39,654 bases of DNA from the NCBI RefSeq assembly GCF_028687955.1, contig NZ_JAQTZC010000007.1:1-39654 (forward strand). The letters are read 5' to 3'. Source of the stretch: Acidocella sp. (GTDB taxonomy: Bacteria; Pseudomonadota; Alphaproteobacteria; Acetobacterales; Acetobacteraceae). Below the pieces are notes generated by a model. It was not told the DNA's origin and did not search any database. It was given only the letters and a program-made list of their open reading frames with translations. A program made the translations under genes and the position numbers. This document shows positions 8,811 through 17,879 of this stretch, piece by piece; the first letter of the stretch is position 1; each line of letters starts with the position of its first letter.

Positions 8811-9982
8811 AGCGTCTTCGCCAGCCGCACCACGGCCTCGCTCAGCGCCGCCACCTGCGCCTTGGTATGCCCCGCCGAAAACGTGAACCGTATCCGGCTC
8901 GTCCCCGCCGGCACCGTCGGCGGCCTTATCGCCACGGCCAGAAACCCTTCCGCCTCCAGCGCCCGCGCCATATCCAGCGCGCGTTCCTCCGCGCCCAGAA
9001 TCAGCGGCACAATCTGCGTGGTGGACGCCCCGGTATCCAGCCCCGCCGCCGCCAGCGCGGCCCGGAACCGTGCGGCATGCTCCGCCACCCGCTCGCGCGC
9101 CGCGCCCAATTCCGGGATCATATCCAGCGCCGCCTCCATCGCCCCCAGCACCGCCGGCGGCAGCGCGGTCGCATAAATCACCCCGCCGCAGCGATTTACT
9201 AGATACTCCCGCAACACGCCCGAACACGCCGCATAAGCGCCAAACCCACCCAATCCCTTGCTGAATGTGCCCATCACCAGCGCATTGCGCAGCCCATGCG
9301 CCAGGCCGAACCCGTCCCGGCCCATCACCCCGGTCGCATGCGCCTCGTCCAGATACAAAAACGCGCCATATTTTTCCGCCAGCGCCGCCAGCGCCGCCAC
9401 ATCGGCGCAATCGCCATCCATGCTGAACACGCTCTCGGTGATAATCACCCGCGGCCGCGCCAGTACCTCATCGCGCGCCAACAGCTCCTCCAGATGCCCC
9501 ATATCATTATGCCGGAAGCGTATCTGGCGCGCCCCCGCCGCCGCGCAGCCCTGAATCAGGCTCGCGTGGTTCAGCCGGTCCGCATACACCAGCGGCTCCC
9601 CCCCCAGCACCCTCGCATCCAGCAGCGCCGGCAACAGCGTCACATTCGCCTGCACGCCCGAGACAAACACCAGGGCCGCCTCCGCCCCCTTGCCCCGCGC
9701 GATCTTCGCCTCGATCGCCCCGAACGGCAGCAAATTCCCCGAAACCAGCCGCGACGACCCAGCCCCCGCCCCCCAGCGCCGCGCATACGCACAGGCGCGC
9801 TCTATCAGCACCGGATGATGCGAGAGCCCCAGGTAATCATTGGAGGAAAAATCCAGCACCGGCCCGGCGCCGCCATCCACGCGCCCATCGCCCAGCCGGT
9901 CCACATCGCGCAAACGCCGCCGCCGCCCGGTCTGTTCCAAACCCTCCAGGCAGCGGCGCCACGCCTCATCAAAATCGCTCAT
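8807..9982 (-). CDS. bioF: 8-amino-7-oxononanoate synthase
   Basis: A 391-residue PLP enzyme (alpha-oxoamine synthase family) that condenses pimeloyl-ACP with L-alanine in the first ring-forming part of biotin synthesis. It shows SSNDYLGL (residues 46-53), the substrate loop GAGSSRLVSG, the DEAHATG cofactor-contact motif (D212, H215) and the PLP lysine K242 in TFSKGLGGFGAY. A nearly full Shine-Dalgarno AGGAGGT (9987-9993) sits unusually close, only three bases before the ATG. It leads the bioF-bioH-bioC set. The later enzymes bioA, bioD and bioB are not in the window. Confidence 0.92.
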   Translation of the reverse strand: MSDFDEAWRRCLEGLEQTGRRRRLRDVDRLGDGRVDGGAGPVLDFSSNDYLGLSHHPVLIERACAYARRWGAGAGSSRLVSGNLLPFGAIEAKIARGKGAEAALVFVSGVQANVTLLPALLDARVLGGEPLVYADRLNHASLIQGCAAAGARQIRFRHNDMGHLEELLARDEVLARPRVIITESVFSMDGDCADVAALAALAEKYGAFLYLDEAHATGVMGRDGFGLAHGLRNALVMGTFSKGLGGFGAYAACSGVLREYLVNRCGGVIYATALPPAVLGAMEAALDMIPELGAARERVAEHAARFRAALAAAGLDTGASTTQIVPLILGAEERALDMARALEAEGFLAVAIRPPTVPAGTSRIRFTFSAGHTKAQVAALSEAVVRLAKTL

Positions 9983-9999
9983 CAGACCTCCTCATGTCA

Positions 10000-10011
10000 G
10001 CCTGATCAGGC
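10000..10011. promoter_or_regulatory. 12-base palindrome upstream of bioF
   Basis: GCCTGATCAGGC is a perfect palindrome in the 45-base gap between the FKBP stop and the bioF start. It could be an operator or part of a weak 3' structure. It does not resemble the alphaproteobacterial BioR box (TTATCTATAA-type), which I looked for and did not see. Confidence 0.25.
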
Positions 10012-10027
10012 GGCGAAGAGTCCAGGC

Positions 10028-10393
10028 TTAATTAAAGCTGATCAGTTCCACGTCAAAAATTAACGTCGCGCCGGGGGGGATCAACCCGCCAGCCCCGCGC
10101 TGGCCATAGCCGTGCTCGGCCGGAAGAATCAGCGTGCGCTGCCCGCCCGCCTGCATCGTGGAAACCCCGATATCCCAGCCCGAAATCACCTGGCCAACGC
10201 CAAGCTTGAAGCTGAACGGCTGCCCACGGTCACGCGAGGAGTCGAATTTCTTGCCCTTCGCGCCGCCCTCATCAAGCCAGCCAGTGTAATGCACCGTCAC
10301 CATCTGGCCCTTGGACGGGCTCTCGCCGGCGCCTACCACATGGTCCTGGATTTTAATGCCGGACGGCAAGGTAACAATATTGGCTTCTGACAT
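10028..10393 (-). CDS. FKBP-type peptidyl-prolyl cis-trans isomerase
   Basis: A 121-residue single-domain FKBP with no signal peptide, so probably cytoplasmic. Family signatures are VTVHYTGWL (about residues 32-40), KFDSSRDRGQPFSFKLG, VISGWDIGV (about 69-77) and the closing GLIPPGATLIFDVEL. It catalyses proline isomerisation during protein folding. GAGGAG lies eight bases before the ATG. It lies just upstream of bioF in the same direction, 45 bases apart, and may share a transcript. Confidence 0.92.
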   Translation of the reverse strand: MSEANIVTLPSGIKIQDHVVGAGESPSKGQMVTVHYTGWLDEGGAKGKKFDSSRDRGQPFSFKLGVGQVISGWDIGVSTMQAGGQRTLILPAEHGYGQRGAGGLIPPGATLIFDVELISFN

Positions 10394-10456
10394 AATCTCA
10401 ACTCCTCAAGCGGTCATTTGCGCCGCCTGGGTAGTCAAAAAACCATCCCGCCGCAA

Positions 10457-10482
10457 ATCAGGGAAGCCTCAGCCTCCCTGAT
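10457..10482 (-). terminator. Hairpin downstream of the small secreted protein gene
   Basis: ATCAGGGA (10457-10464) pairs with TCCCTGAT (10475-10482), an 8-base perfect stem 13 bases after the stop of the secreted-protein gene (10496). On the minus strand a short TTT follows directly and a T6 run comes about 15 bases later. It is a plausible intrinsic or Rho-assisted terminator separating that gene from the FKBP gene. Confidence 0.55.
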
Positions 10483-10495
10483 CCGCATCAACCGC

Positions 10496-10879
10496 TTAGT
10501 TCTTCGCGAGGTGATACCCGGCCGCTTCCGCGGTCTTCTCACACACGAAAGCACCATGCTTGGTCTTGCCGAAATACTTCGAGCTCGAAGCGTGCAGCAC
10601 CTTGCTCTTGGTCATGGTGCTCCACACAACCGTGTCACCCGGGCAGCTCGCCTGGGCAGCGGCCTCGGTCTTGAACATTTCAGCCTTGGTCAGCTTGGCG
10701 GCAACCGGCTTGGCGGCAACCGGGGCCATGGCGGCGGCCGGAGCCGCGGGAGCGGCCATCGGTGCCATCGTGCCGGCGGGCGCGGCAGCGGTCTGCGCCA
10801 TCGCGAGCGGGGCAACGCCCATGGCGCAAGCAAATGTAAGTGCCGGCAACAGACGCCGGGAAATCTGGATAACCTTCAT
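10496..10879 (-). CDS. Small secreted Ala/Pro/Met-rich protein with conserved-looking C-terminal Cys module
   Basis: A 127-residue protein with no function I can name. A signal peptide (residues 1-28, ending PLAMA-QT) is followed by a low-complexity Ala/Pro/Met linker (about 29-62). A compact C-terminal module (about 63-127) contains CPGDTVVW, SKVLHASSSKYFGKTKHGAFVCEKTAEAAG and two cysteines. From memory, modules of the form CPGDTVVW..YHxxG..(Y/W)(Y/F)G.TK.GxYMCE recur in small exported proteins of alpha- and betaproteobacteria. The two cysteines could form a disulfide in the periplasm. AGGAG precedes the ATG by seven bases. It is divergent from the aminotransferase gene across a 226-base gap. 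Confidence 0.75.
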   Translation of the reverse strand: MKVIQISRRLLPALTFACAMGVAPLAMAQTAAAPAGTMAPMAAPAAPAAAMAPVAAKPVAAKLTKAEMFKTEAAAQASCPGDTVVWSTMTKSKVLHASSSKYFGKTKHGAFVCEKTAEAAGYHLAKN

Positions 10880-11016
10880 GCAAATTCTCCTGAGTGGTCC
10901 CGCCGGATAAGACGGTCCTGGTGTTATGGATTGAGGCCGCCACCCGGCGGCTTCCCACGCGGATGGCGTATCAGCGCCCTATGCTCTTCCCCGCCTCTCC
11001 GCAAGGTGCATTCATT

Positions 11017-12308
<1,292 letters not shown>

Positions 12309-12330
12309 CCGCCCTCACATCCGCAAGAGC

Positions 12331-12350
12331 ATGCCGGCGCAAGCCGGCAT
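12331..12350. repeat. Short palindrome after the aminotransferase gene
   Basis: ATGCCGGC-GCAA-GCCGGCAT is a perfect 8-base stem with a 4-base loop, 23 bases after the aminotransferase stop. It resembles the dispersed 'ATGCCGGC' REP-type hairpins found between genes in many proteobacteria and may serve as a transcript 3' end. Confidence 0.5.
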
Positions 12351-12441
12351 CTCCATACCTTCGCGTTCCAAGCCCAAACCATTGCACATTCAAACCAAAC
12401 CCGCACAAATTGGGGTGCAAGCAAAAAATAAAACTGAACTA

Positions 12442-12492
12442 ATACCAGCCCGCCACCAAACCCAGAGAGTCAAGCTCTTGGCGGGCTGGTAT
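12442..12492. repeat. Inverted repeat of the ATACCAG family
   Basis: ATACCAGCCCGCC (12442-12454) and GGCGGGCTGGTAT (12480-12492) are perfect 13-base complements around a 25-base loop. The loop itself holds a small AGAG/CTCT pair. It lies between the convergent aminotransferase and corC genes, so it could terminate both. The arms share ATACCAG(C/T)C with repeats at 1674-1721 and 28247-28262. Confidence 0.6.
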
Positions 12493-12523
12493 AACAGTGC
12501 GTTAGAGAAAAATTCTTACAAAC

Positions 12524-12537
12524 GCTCCACGTGGAGC
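12524..12537. promoter_or_regulatory. parS-like palindrome or short terminator after corC
   Basis: GCTCCACGTGGAGC is a perfect 14-base palindrome six bases downstream of the corC stop. With its flanks it matches 13 of 16 positions of the ParB site form TGTTCCACGTGGAACA, the differences including a symmetric T-to-C/A-to-G pair. On the minus strand the stem GCTCC-ACGT-GGAGC is followed by GTTTGT, so an ordinary terminator is also possible. Confidence 0.4.
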
Positions 12538-12543
12538 ATCCCC

Positions 12544-13431
12544 TCAGCCCTCGTCGCGCGCCGCGCGCGCCTCAGCCTCCTGCGTCAGCGTCCGCCTGGC
12601 CCGCAGCCTGTGTATCCGCCGCGCATCCGCCTCAAGAACCAAAAACTCCACCCCCGAGGGATGCGCGATAATCTCCCCCTTCGCCGGCACCCGCCCAGCC
12701 AGGTTGAACACCAACCCGCCCACGGTCTCGATATCGGCATCGCGCTCATCGCTGGAGAGCACCTGCCCCATCTTCTCCTCAAATTCCTCCACCGGCAGCA
12801 GCGCGTTCAAATCCATCGCGCCATCCGCCCGCTCCACCACCATCGAGCCCTTAATCTCATCATGCTCGTCGGAAATATCGCCAACAATCGTCTCAACCAG
12901 ATCCTCGATCGTCACCAGCCCGTCGATCCCGCCATACTCATCAACCACCAGCGCCAGATGCGTGCGCGTCTGGCGCATCTGCAGCAACAAATCCAACACG
13001 CCGATCTGCGGCGCCACCAGCAGCGGCTTGCGCAGAATTTTCTCAATCGAAAACTCCGCCGGCGTGCCGCTGAAGGCGAACACATCCTTGATGTGCACCA
13101 TCCCCATCAGATCATCGAGATGCTCACGAAACACCGGCAGACGCGAATGTCCTTCCTGGCGCAACAGCTCTATCGCCTGCTCCAGGCTGACATCGGCGCG
13201 CATCGCAATGATATCGGGCCGCGGCACCATCACATCATCGGCGCTCATCTCGCGCAGCCGCAGCACATTGGCGATCAATGCGCGCTCCTGCAAATTCAGG
13301 CCCACCCCCTCGCCATCCTCGTGCAGCGCGTCTTCAACCCCCGCCTCCTGCACCAGCTCCGCGATGGAATCGCGCACGGACTGCTCACTGCTGCGCAACC
13401 GGCTCAAAATCCGTCCGAATGCCGAGCTCAT
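12544..13431 (-). CDS. corC: CBS-domain CorC/HlyC-type protein
   Basis: A 295-residue cytosolic protein. Two CBS domains (about residues 60-185; landmarks DVMVPRPDIIAMRAD, GHSRLPVFREHLDDLMGMVHIKDVF and VDEYGGIDGLVTIEDLVETIVGDISDEHD) are followed by a CorC_HlyC FAD-like domain (about 200-280). It lacks the membrane DUF21 domain, as E. coli CorC does. The family is linked to magnesium/cobalt homeostasis. I prefer the ATG at 13431, which overlaps the ybeY stop (ATGA) and has GGAG seven bases upstream; an in-frame ATG at 13443 is also possible. lnt, which often follows corC, is not here. Confidence 0.85.
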   Translation of the reverse strand: MSSAFGRILSRLRSSEQSVRDSIAELVQEAGVEDALHEDGEGVGLNLQERALIANVLRLREMSADDVMVPRPDIIAMRADVSLEQAIELLRQEGHSRLPVFREHLDDLMGMVHIKDVFAFSGTPAEFSIEKILRKPLLVAPQIGVLDLLLQMRQTRTHLALVVDEYGGIDGLVTIEDLVETIVGDISDEHDEIKGSMVVERADGAMDLNALLPVEEFEEKMGQVLSSDERDADIETVGGLVFNLAGRVPAKGEIIAHPSGVEFLVLEADARRIHRLRARRTLTQEAEARAARDEG

Positions 13432-13862
13432 CGGTTTCTCCATGGATTCGCCACCTTCAGCCGCGCCAGAATTTTCGTCTCCTCGCTCTCCATCTCACGC
13501 GCCTCGCCCGCGTGATGGTGGTCATAGCCCTGCAAATGCAGCGCGCCATGCACCAGCAGATGCACCAGATGCGCCCGCACCGCCTTGCCCTCGCGCACCG
13601 CCTCGCGCCGCACCACGCCCAGCGCCAGCAAAATCTCCGGCGGCTGCTCGTAGGTCAGCACATTGGTCGGCTTGTTCTTGCCCCGGTCGCGGCAATTCAG
13701 CCGCCGCACGGTGCGGTCATCAGTGAGCACCACATCCGCCTCACACCCCGCCGCGCGCAGCGTGCGCGCCACCACGCGCGCCACATCGCGCACATAAAAA
13801 TTCCAGCGCCGTTCAATAACAACAACTTCGCCCCCGAAGGGGTCGCGACTTCCAGGTTCCAT
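13428..13862 (-). CDS. ybeY: Endoribonuclease / rRNA maturation factor YbeY
   Basis: A 144-residue zinc-dependent single-strand endoribonuclease involved in 16S rRNA 3'-end maturation and ribosome quality control. The zinc-binding HGALHLQGYDH (H105-x3-H109-x5-H115) is intact, preceded by the family stretch GKNKPTNVLTYE. The start lies 9 bases after the phoH stop. The order phoH-ybeY-corC is widely conserved in proteobacteria and supports the call. Confidence 0.92.
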   Translation of the reverse strand: MEPGSRDPFGGEVVVIERRWNFYVRDVARVVARTLRAAGCEADVVLTDDRTVRRLNCRDRGKNKPTNVLTYEQPPEILLALGVVRREAVREGKAVRAHLVHLLVHGALHLQGYDHHHAGEAREMESEETKILARLKVANPWRNR

Positions 13863-13871
13863 CTATCCGTT

Positions 13872-14894
13872 TTATCCGTGCCGTTCGCGCGCCGCTTCCC
13901 GCGCGGCGGCATGGCGCTGGTCATAGGCTTCCACAATCCTCCCGACCAGCGGATGGCGCACCACATCGGCATTATTGAACCGCGCGACGCCAATCCCCTG
14001 AATCCCCTCCAGCGTCTCCAGCGCATCCGCCAAGCCCGAGCGTGTGCCGGCCGGCAGGTCAATCTGCGTCAGATCTCCGGTCACCACCATACGCGTCCCC
14101 TCGCCCATGCGGGTGAGGAACATTTTCATCTGCACCGGGGTGGTGTTCTGCGCCTCATCCAGAATCACGAATGCATGCGCCAATGTCCGCCCACGCATGA
14201 ACGCCAGCGGCGCGATCTCGATCTCCCCGGTCGTCATCCGCTTGGTCAGCTGGTCGCCGGGCAGCATGTCGTTCAACGCATCGTAAAGCGGGCGCAGGTA
14301 AGGGTCCACCTTCTCCTTCATGTCGCCGGGCAAAAACCCAAGCCGCTCGCCTGCTTCCACCGCCGGGCGGGAGAGCACAATCCGGTCCACCCGGCCCGAT
14401 GTCAGCATCGCCACCGCCTGCGCCACCGCCAAATAGGTCTTGCCCGTCCCCGCCGGCCCCAGCGCAAACACCATCTCATGGCGCGCCAGCTCCTCAATAT
14501 ACGCCATCTGCGCCGCGCTGCGCGGGCCGATCGCCCCTTTGCGCGTGCGGATCGCGGGCAAATCCGAGAGCGGCAGCCGCGGTTCGGCCGCCGGGTCGCT
14601 CAGGCGCATCACCGCATCCACTTTTGGCCCATCGATCATCTCGCCACGCTCCAACTGCCGGTAAAGTGCCGCCAGAGTCGCTTCCGCCGCGGCAACCCGC
14701 TCAAGCGAGCCGGTAATGGAAACACGATTCCCCCGGCAGGCCAGCCGCACACCGAGCCGCTGCTCGATCCGGGCCAGATGCCGGTCATGATCCCCCAGCA
14801 ACAACGAGAGCAGCGCGTTATCGCCAAAGGTGAGGGTGAGAGACCGCTGGGGCGGGGCGGGTTGGGTAGACGTGGATGCGATGATCTGGCTCAA
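13872..14894 (-). CDS. phoH: PhoH-family ATPase
   Basis: A 340-residue protein of the PhoH/YbeZ type. An N-terminal KH-like region (about 20-90) precedes a RecA/helicase-like P-loop domain with Walker A GPAGTGKT (146-153), Walker B VILDEAQNTTP and a GDLTQIDLP motif. YbeZ partners with YbeY and is thought to help RNA processing. The ATG overlaps the miaB stop by four bases. No membrane or export signals are visible. Confidence 0.9.
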   Translation of the reverse strand: MSQIIASTSTQPAPPQRSLTLTFGDNALLSLLLGDHDRHLARIEQRLGVRLACRGNRVSITGSLERVAAAEATLAALYRQLERGEMIDGPKVDAVMRLSDPAAEPRLPLSDLPAIRTRKGAIGPRSAAQMAYIEELARHEMVFALGPAGTGKTYLAVAQAVAMLTSGRVDRIVLSRPAVEAGERLGFLPGDMKEKVDPYLRPLYDALNDMLPGDQLTKRMTTGEIEIAPLAFMRGRTLAHAFVILDEAQNTTPVQMKMFLTRMGEGTRMVVTGDLTQIDLPAGTRSGLADALETLEGIQGIGVARFNNADVVRHPLVGRIVEAYDQRHAAAREAARERHG

Positions 14895-16246
14895 GCGGCA
14901 CGAACCTCCTTGTTTAAACTTCCTAAGAGTGAATTGGGATTGGCATGGGTGATTTTCACCGCGTGAATTTCGCCGGTCAGCTCCACCGGAGACTCCACAA
15001 CAACCGGCTGCGCATAGAGCGAGCGCCCGGCAATCTGCCCTGGGTGGCGGCCAAGCCCGGTAAAGAGCACCGGGGTATTCAGCCCCACGGTGGCGGCGTT
15101 GAACGCATCCTGCTGGCGGCGCAGTTCCGCCTGCAATTCATAAAGCCGCGCGTTTTTCACCTCATCGGCAATCTGCGCCAGCCCCGCCGCCGGGGTGCCC
15201 GGCCGCGCGGAATAATTAAAGCTGTAGGCCAGCGCGAAGCCCGTCTCGCGCACCAGCGCCATGGTGGCGGCAAAATCCGCATCGCTCTCGCCCGGGTGCC
15301 CGATGATGAAATCCGAGGTGAACGCCATATCCGCCCGCACCGCGCGCAACCGCGCCACGATCCGCCTGAAATCATCGGCTTTATGCTTGCGGTTCATCGC
15401 CGCCAGAATTTTATCAGAGCCCGATTGCACCGGCAGATGCAAAAACGGCATCAGCGCCGGATTGTCCCGGTGCGCTAAAATCAGCTCCTCGGTCATGTCG
15501 GAGGGATGCGAGGTCGTATAGCGCAACCGGCTCAACCCCGGGATCTCCGCCAGCGCGCCCAGCAGCCGCGCCAGGCTCCAGACCCGCCCATCCGGCCCTT
15601 CACCGTGGTAAGCGTTCACATTCTGCCCGAGCAGCGCAATCTCACGCGTTCCCTGCGCCACCATCCGGCGCGCCTCGGCCATAATGCTGGCCACCGGGCG
15701 CGACGCTTCCGCCCCGCGCGTATAGGGCACCACGCAGAACGAACAGAATTTGTCGCAGCCTTCCTGGATGGTCAGGTTCGCGATCACCCCTTGCGGCGCC
15801 GCCGCATCGGGCAGAAAGTCGAATTTTTTCTCAGCGGGAAAATCGGTGTCAATCACCGCCCCCTTGCTGCGGTGCACCTGCGCGATCAGCTCCGGGAGCC
15901 GGTGATACGCCTGCGGCCCCACCACCATGTCCACATAGGGCGCGCGCTTGAGCAGAATATCCCCCTCCGCCTGCGCCACGCAGCCGGTCACGGCGATCAT
16001 CATTTGGTTGCCGGTGGCCTCCTTGAGGTCGCGCAGCCGGCCCAGCGCGGAGAACACCTTCTCCGCCGCCCGCTCGCGGATGTGGCAGGTGTTCATGATC
16101 ACCATATCCGCCCCCTCGGGGCTGTCCACGATTGAGTAGCCCAGGGGCGCCAGAACATCGGCCATGCGCGCACTGTCGTACACGTTCATCTGGCAGCCAT
16201 GCGTCACAATATGCAGTCTACGGGTGTTGCGGTCCGTCGCGGTCAT
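14891..16246 (-). CDS. miaB: tRNA-2-methylthio-N6-dimethylallyladenosine synthase MiaB
   Basis: A 451-residue radical-SAM methylthiotransferase that adds a methylthio group to i6A37 of tRNAs reading UNN codons. An N-terminal UPF0004 domain binds an auxiliary [4Fe-4S] cluster via C18, C54 and C89. The radical-SAM cluster motif is C164-x3-C168-x2-C171 (GCDKFCSFC). A C-terminal TRAM domain follows (about 380-445). It heads the miaB-phoH-ybeY-corC run. A 93-base gap with an imperfect hairpin separates it from trhO upstream. The isopentenyltransferase miaA is not in the window. Confidence 0.94.
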   Translation of the reverse strand: MTATDRNTRRLHIVTHGCQMNVYDSARMADVLAPLGYSIVDSPEGADMVIMNTCHIRERAAEKVFSALGRLRDLKEATGNQMMIAVTGCVAQAEGDILLKRAPYVDMVVGPQAYHRLPELIAQVHRSKGAVIDTDFPAEKKFDFLPDAAAPQGVIANLTIQEGCDKFCSFCVVPYTRGAEASRPVASIMAEARRMVAQGTREIALLGQNVNAYHGEGPDGRVWSLARLLGALAEIPGLSRLRYTTSHPSDMTEELILAHRDNPALMPFLHLPVQSGSDKILAAMNRKHKADDFRRIVARLRAVRADMAFTSDFIIGHPGESDADFAATMALVRETGFALAYSFNYSARPGTPAAGLAQIADEVKNARLYELQAELRRQQDAFNAATVGLNTPVLFTGLGRHPGQIAGRSLYAQPVVVESPVELTGEIHAVKITHANPNSLLGSLNKEVRAA

Positions 16247-16254
16247 TTACAGAA

Positions 16255-16279
16255 TTCCATCCGGTTTTCCCGGACGGAA
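16255..16279. terminator. Imperfect hairpin between trhO and miaB
   Basis: TTCC-A-TCCGG and CCGGA-C-GGAA form a 9-pair stem with one mismatch around a 5-base loop. It is about 60 bases after the trhO stop and just before the miaB start. No U-run follows, so it could equally be a 5' untranslated-region structure of miaB. Confidence 0.35.
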
Positions 16280-16339
16280 AAGCGCGTGTAGCCCCAATAG
16301 GTCAAGGTCAATTCCATGGGAATCCTCGTGAGCGTGGCT

Positions 16340-17119
16340 CTACTCCGCTATGTTTCCCCGCGCCGTGTCAAGAAAATTTGCGTGATCATCGCGTGACTTA
16401 ATCTCAAGCCCATGCCCCAGCGCCACCCGCTGGTCGAACACGAAACACGCACCGCGCCACTTGCTCTGCGCCGGGGGGATCTCTTCCAGATACCGCAAAA
16501 TCCCGCCCTGGAGCTGGAAAACCTGCTCAAACCCCGCCGCCAGCATGAAGGCGCTGGCCTTCTCGCAGCGAATGCCGCCGGTGCAGAACATCGCGATTTT
16601 TTTATGTTTCGCGTCCGCCAGCCGCTCGTTCACAAAATCCTTGAACCCGGTGAAACTGGTCAGCCCCGGGTCGATGGCCCCTTCGAACGTGCCGAATTCA
16701 ACCTCGAATCCATTGCGGGTATCCACCAGCACCACATCGGGGTCCGCCAGCAGCGCATTCCACGCAAGCGGCGCCACATACTGGCCAAGCCGCGTGGTCT
16801 CATCCACGCTCTGGCCAAAGGTGATGATCTCGCGTTTCAGCTTGATCTTCAGCCGGTCAAAATGCGCCGCCCCGGCGGTGGAAAACTTCACCTCCAGCCG
16901 CTCGAACGCCGGGCGGTCTCCGGTTGGGGCGCGCAGGCGTTCCACAAACGCATCAATCGCCGCCGGCGCCCCGGCGATGGTGCCGTTGATCCCCTCCGGG
17001 CTGACCAAAATGCTGCCAAAAATCCCCAGCGCCGTGCAAGCGGCCTGAAACTCCGCGCGTACCGCCTCTGGCTGTTCCAGCCGCAGGAACTGATACAGCG
17101 CGGCCACCTTGTTCATCAT
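16340..17119 (-). CDS. trhO: tRNA uridine(34) hydroxylase, rhodanese family (TrhO/YceA)
   Basis: A 259-residue protein with an acylphosphatase-like N-terminal domain (about 1-95; GSILVSPEGINGTIAG) and a rhodanese domain. The rhodanese active site is CTGGIRCEKA, the motif typical of TrhO. TrhO hydroxylates U34 of certain tRNAs to ho5U, the precursor of cmo5U-type wobble modifications. It is shorter than the E. coli protein (about 350 residues), as in many alphaproteobacteria. Its ATG overlaps the plsC stop (ATGA), so a tRNA-modification gene ends what otherwise looks like a polysaccharide operon. Confidence 0.88.
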   Translation of the reverse strand: MMNKVAALYQFLRLEQPEAVRAEFQAACTALGIFGSILVSPEGINGTIAGAPAAIDAFVERLRAPTGDRPAFERLEVKFSTAGAAHFDRLKIKLKREIITFGQSVDETTRLGQYVAPLAWNALLADPDVVLVDTRNGFEVEFGTFEGAIDPGLTSFTGFKDFVNERLADAKHKKIAMFCTGGIRCEKASAFMLAAGFEQVFQLQGGILRYLEEIPPAQSKWRGACFVFDQRVALGHGLEIKSRDDHANFLDTARGNIAE

Positions 17120-17874
17120 GCTTCGCTACGTCCTTGTCTGAGCGCCGCGGCATTATGCGCGATGCGCGCTTCCAGCGCCGCGGCAAATATCTTGCGATTG
17201 GGGAAAGTCCCGGGGGCGATCGGCGCGTCCAGCACAATCGTCGCATGCAGGCTGCGCCGCCGGGCGATCCGGTTAAAATGCGGAGCCAGCTCCATATCGC
17301 CATACCAGGCGATCTCCGGCCGGTCCGCGCGCACAACCGGCAAGCCGTCCAACCCGTCGTAGACCAATGTCACCGGCTGCACATAGGGTTTGGCGGCCGC
17401 GTCCGCCAGCACAAAAAACGACGAGGCGAACGGCAGAATCCGGTTGCCGTCGGATGAGGTGCCCTCGGGAAACAGAATGATGCCGTCCCCCGCGTTCAGC
17501 CGCGCCGCCAGCGCGCCCTGTTCGCGCGCCACATTGGCGCGGTTGCGCGAGACGAACACCGTGCGCCCCAGCCGCGCGATCCAGCTGATGACCGGCCAGC
17601 GCCCGACCTCCCCCTTGGCGACAAAACAGCCGGGCAGCACGCTGCCCAGCGCCACGATATCCAGCCAGGAGCAATGATTGGCGATGAAGAGGCTCGGCCG
17701 GTGCGCCGAAATCTCGCCCACAACCCGCAGCCGCAGCCCCAGCACGAGCGCCACGCCGCGCCAGTACACCTGGGCGAAACCCACCTTGCCGCGCCCCGGC
17801 AGCATCAGCAACAGTGCCTGAACGGGCATGCAAAACAGCGTCCATACCAGGATCGCCAGCACCCGCAGCAGCAT
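17116..17874 (-). CDS. 1-acyl-sn-glycerol-3-phosphate acyltransferase-like protein (PlsC family)
   Basis: A 252-residue membrane-associated acyltransferase. A hydrophobic N-terminal helix (MLLRVLAILVWTLFCMPVQA) is followed by the catalytic NHCSWLD (the HxxxxD box, about residue 64) and the acyl-acceptor motif FPEGTSSDG (about 135). The family acylates lysophosphatidate; some members acylate other lipids or sugars. I use the ATG at 17874, five bases after the rgpF-like stop; the open frame to 17970 lacks a better start. Its place in the glycan chain raises the possibility of a specialised acceptor, but a housekeeping role is equally likely. Confidence 0.83.
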   Translation of the reverse strand: MLLRVLAILVWTLFCMPVQALLLMLPGRGKVGFAQVYWRGVALVLGLRLRVVGEISAHRPSLFIANHCSWLDIVALGSVLPGCFVAKGEVGRWPVISWIARLGRTVFVSRNRANVAREQGALAARLNAGDGIILFPEGTSSDGNRILPFASSFFVLADAAAKPYVQPVTLVYDGLDGLPVVRADRPEIAWYGDMELAPHFNRIARRRSLHATIVLDAPIAPGTFPNRKIFAAALEARIAHNAAALRQGRSEA

Positions 17875-17879
17875 ACGGA

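Noticed and set aside
9983..10027. BioR-type biotin operator upstream of bioF
   Set aside because: Only a GCCTGATCAGGC palindrome is present, unlike the TTATCTATAA-type box.
13278..14966. 562-codon plus-strand frame over ybeY and phoH
   Set aside because: Shadow of two well-recognised minus-strand genes.
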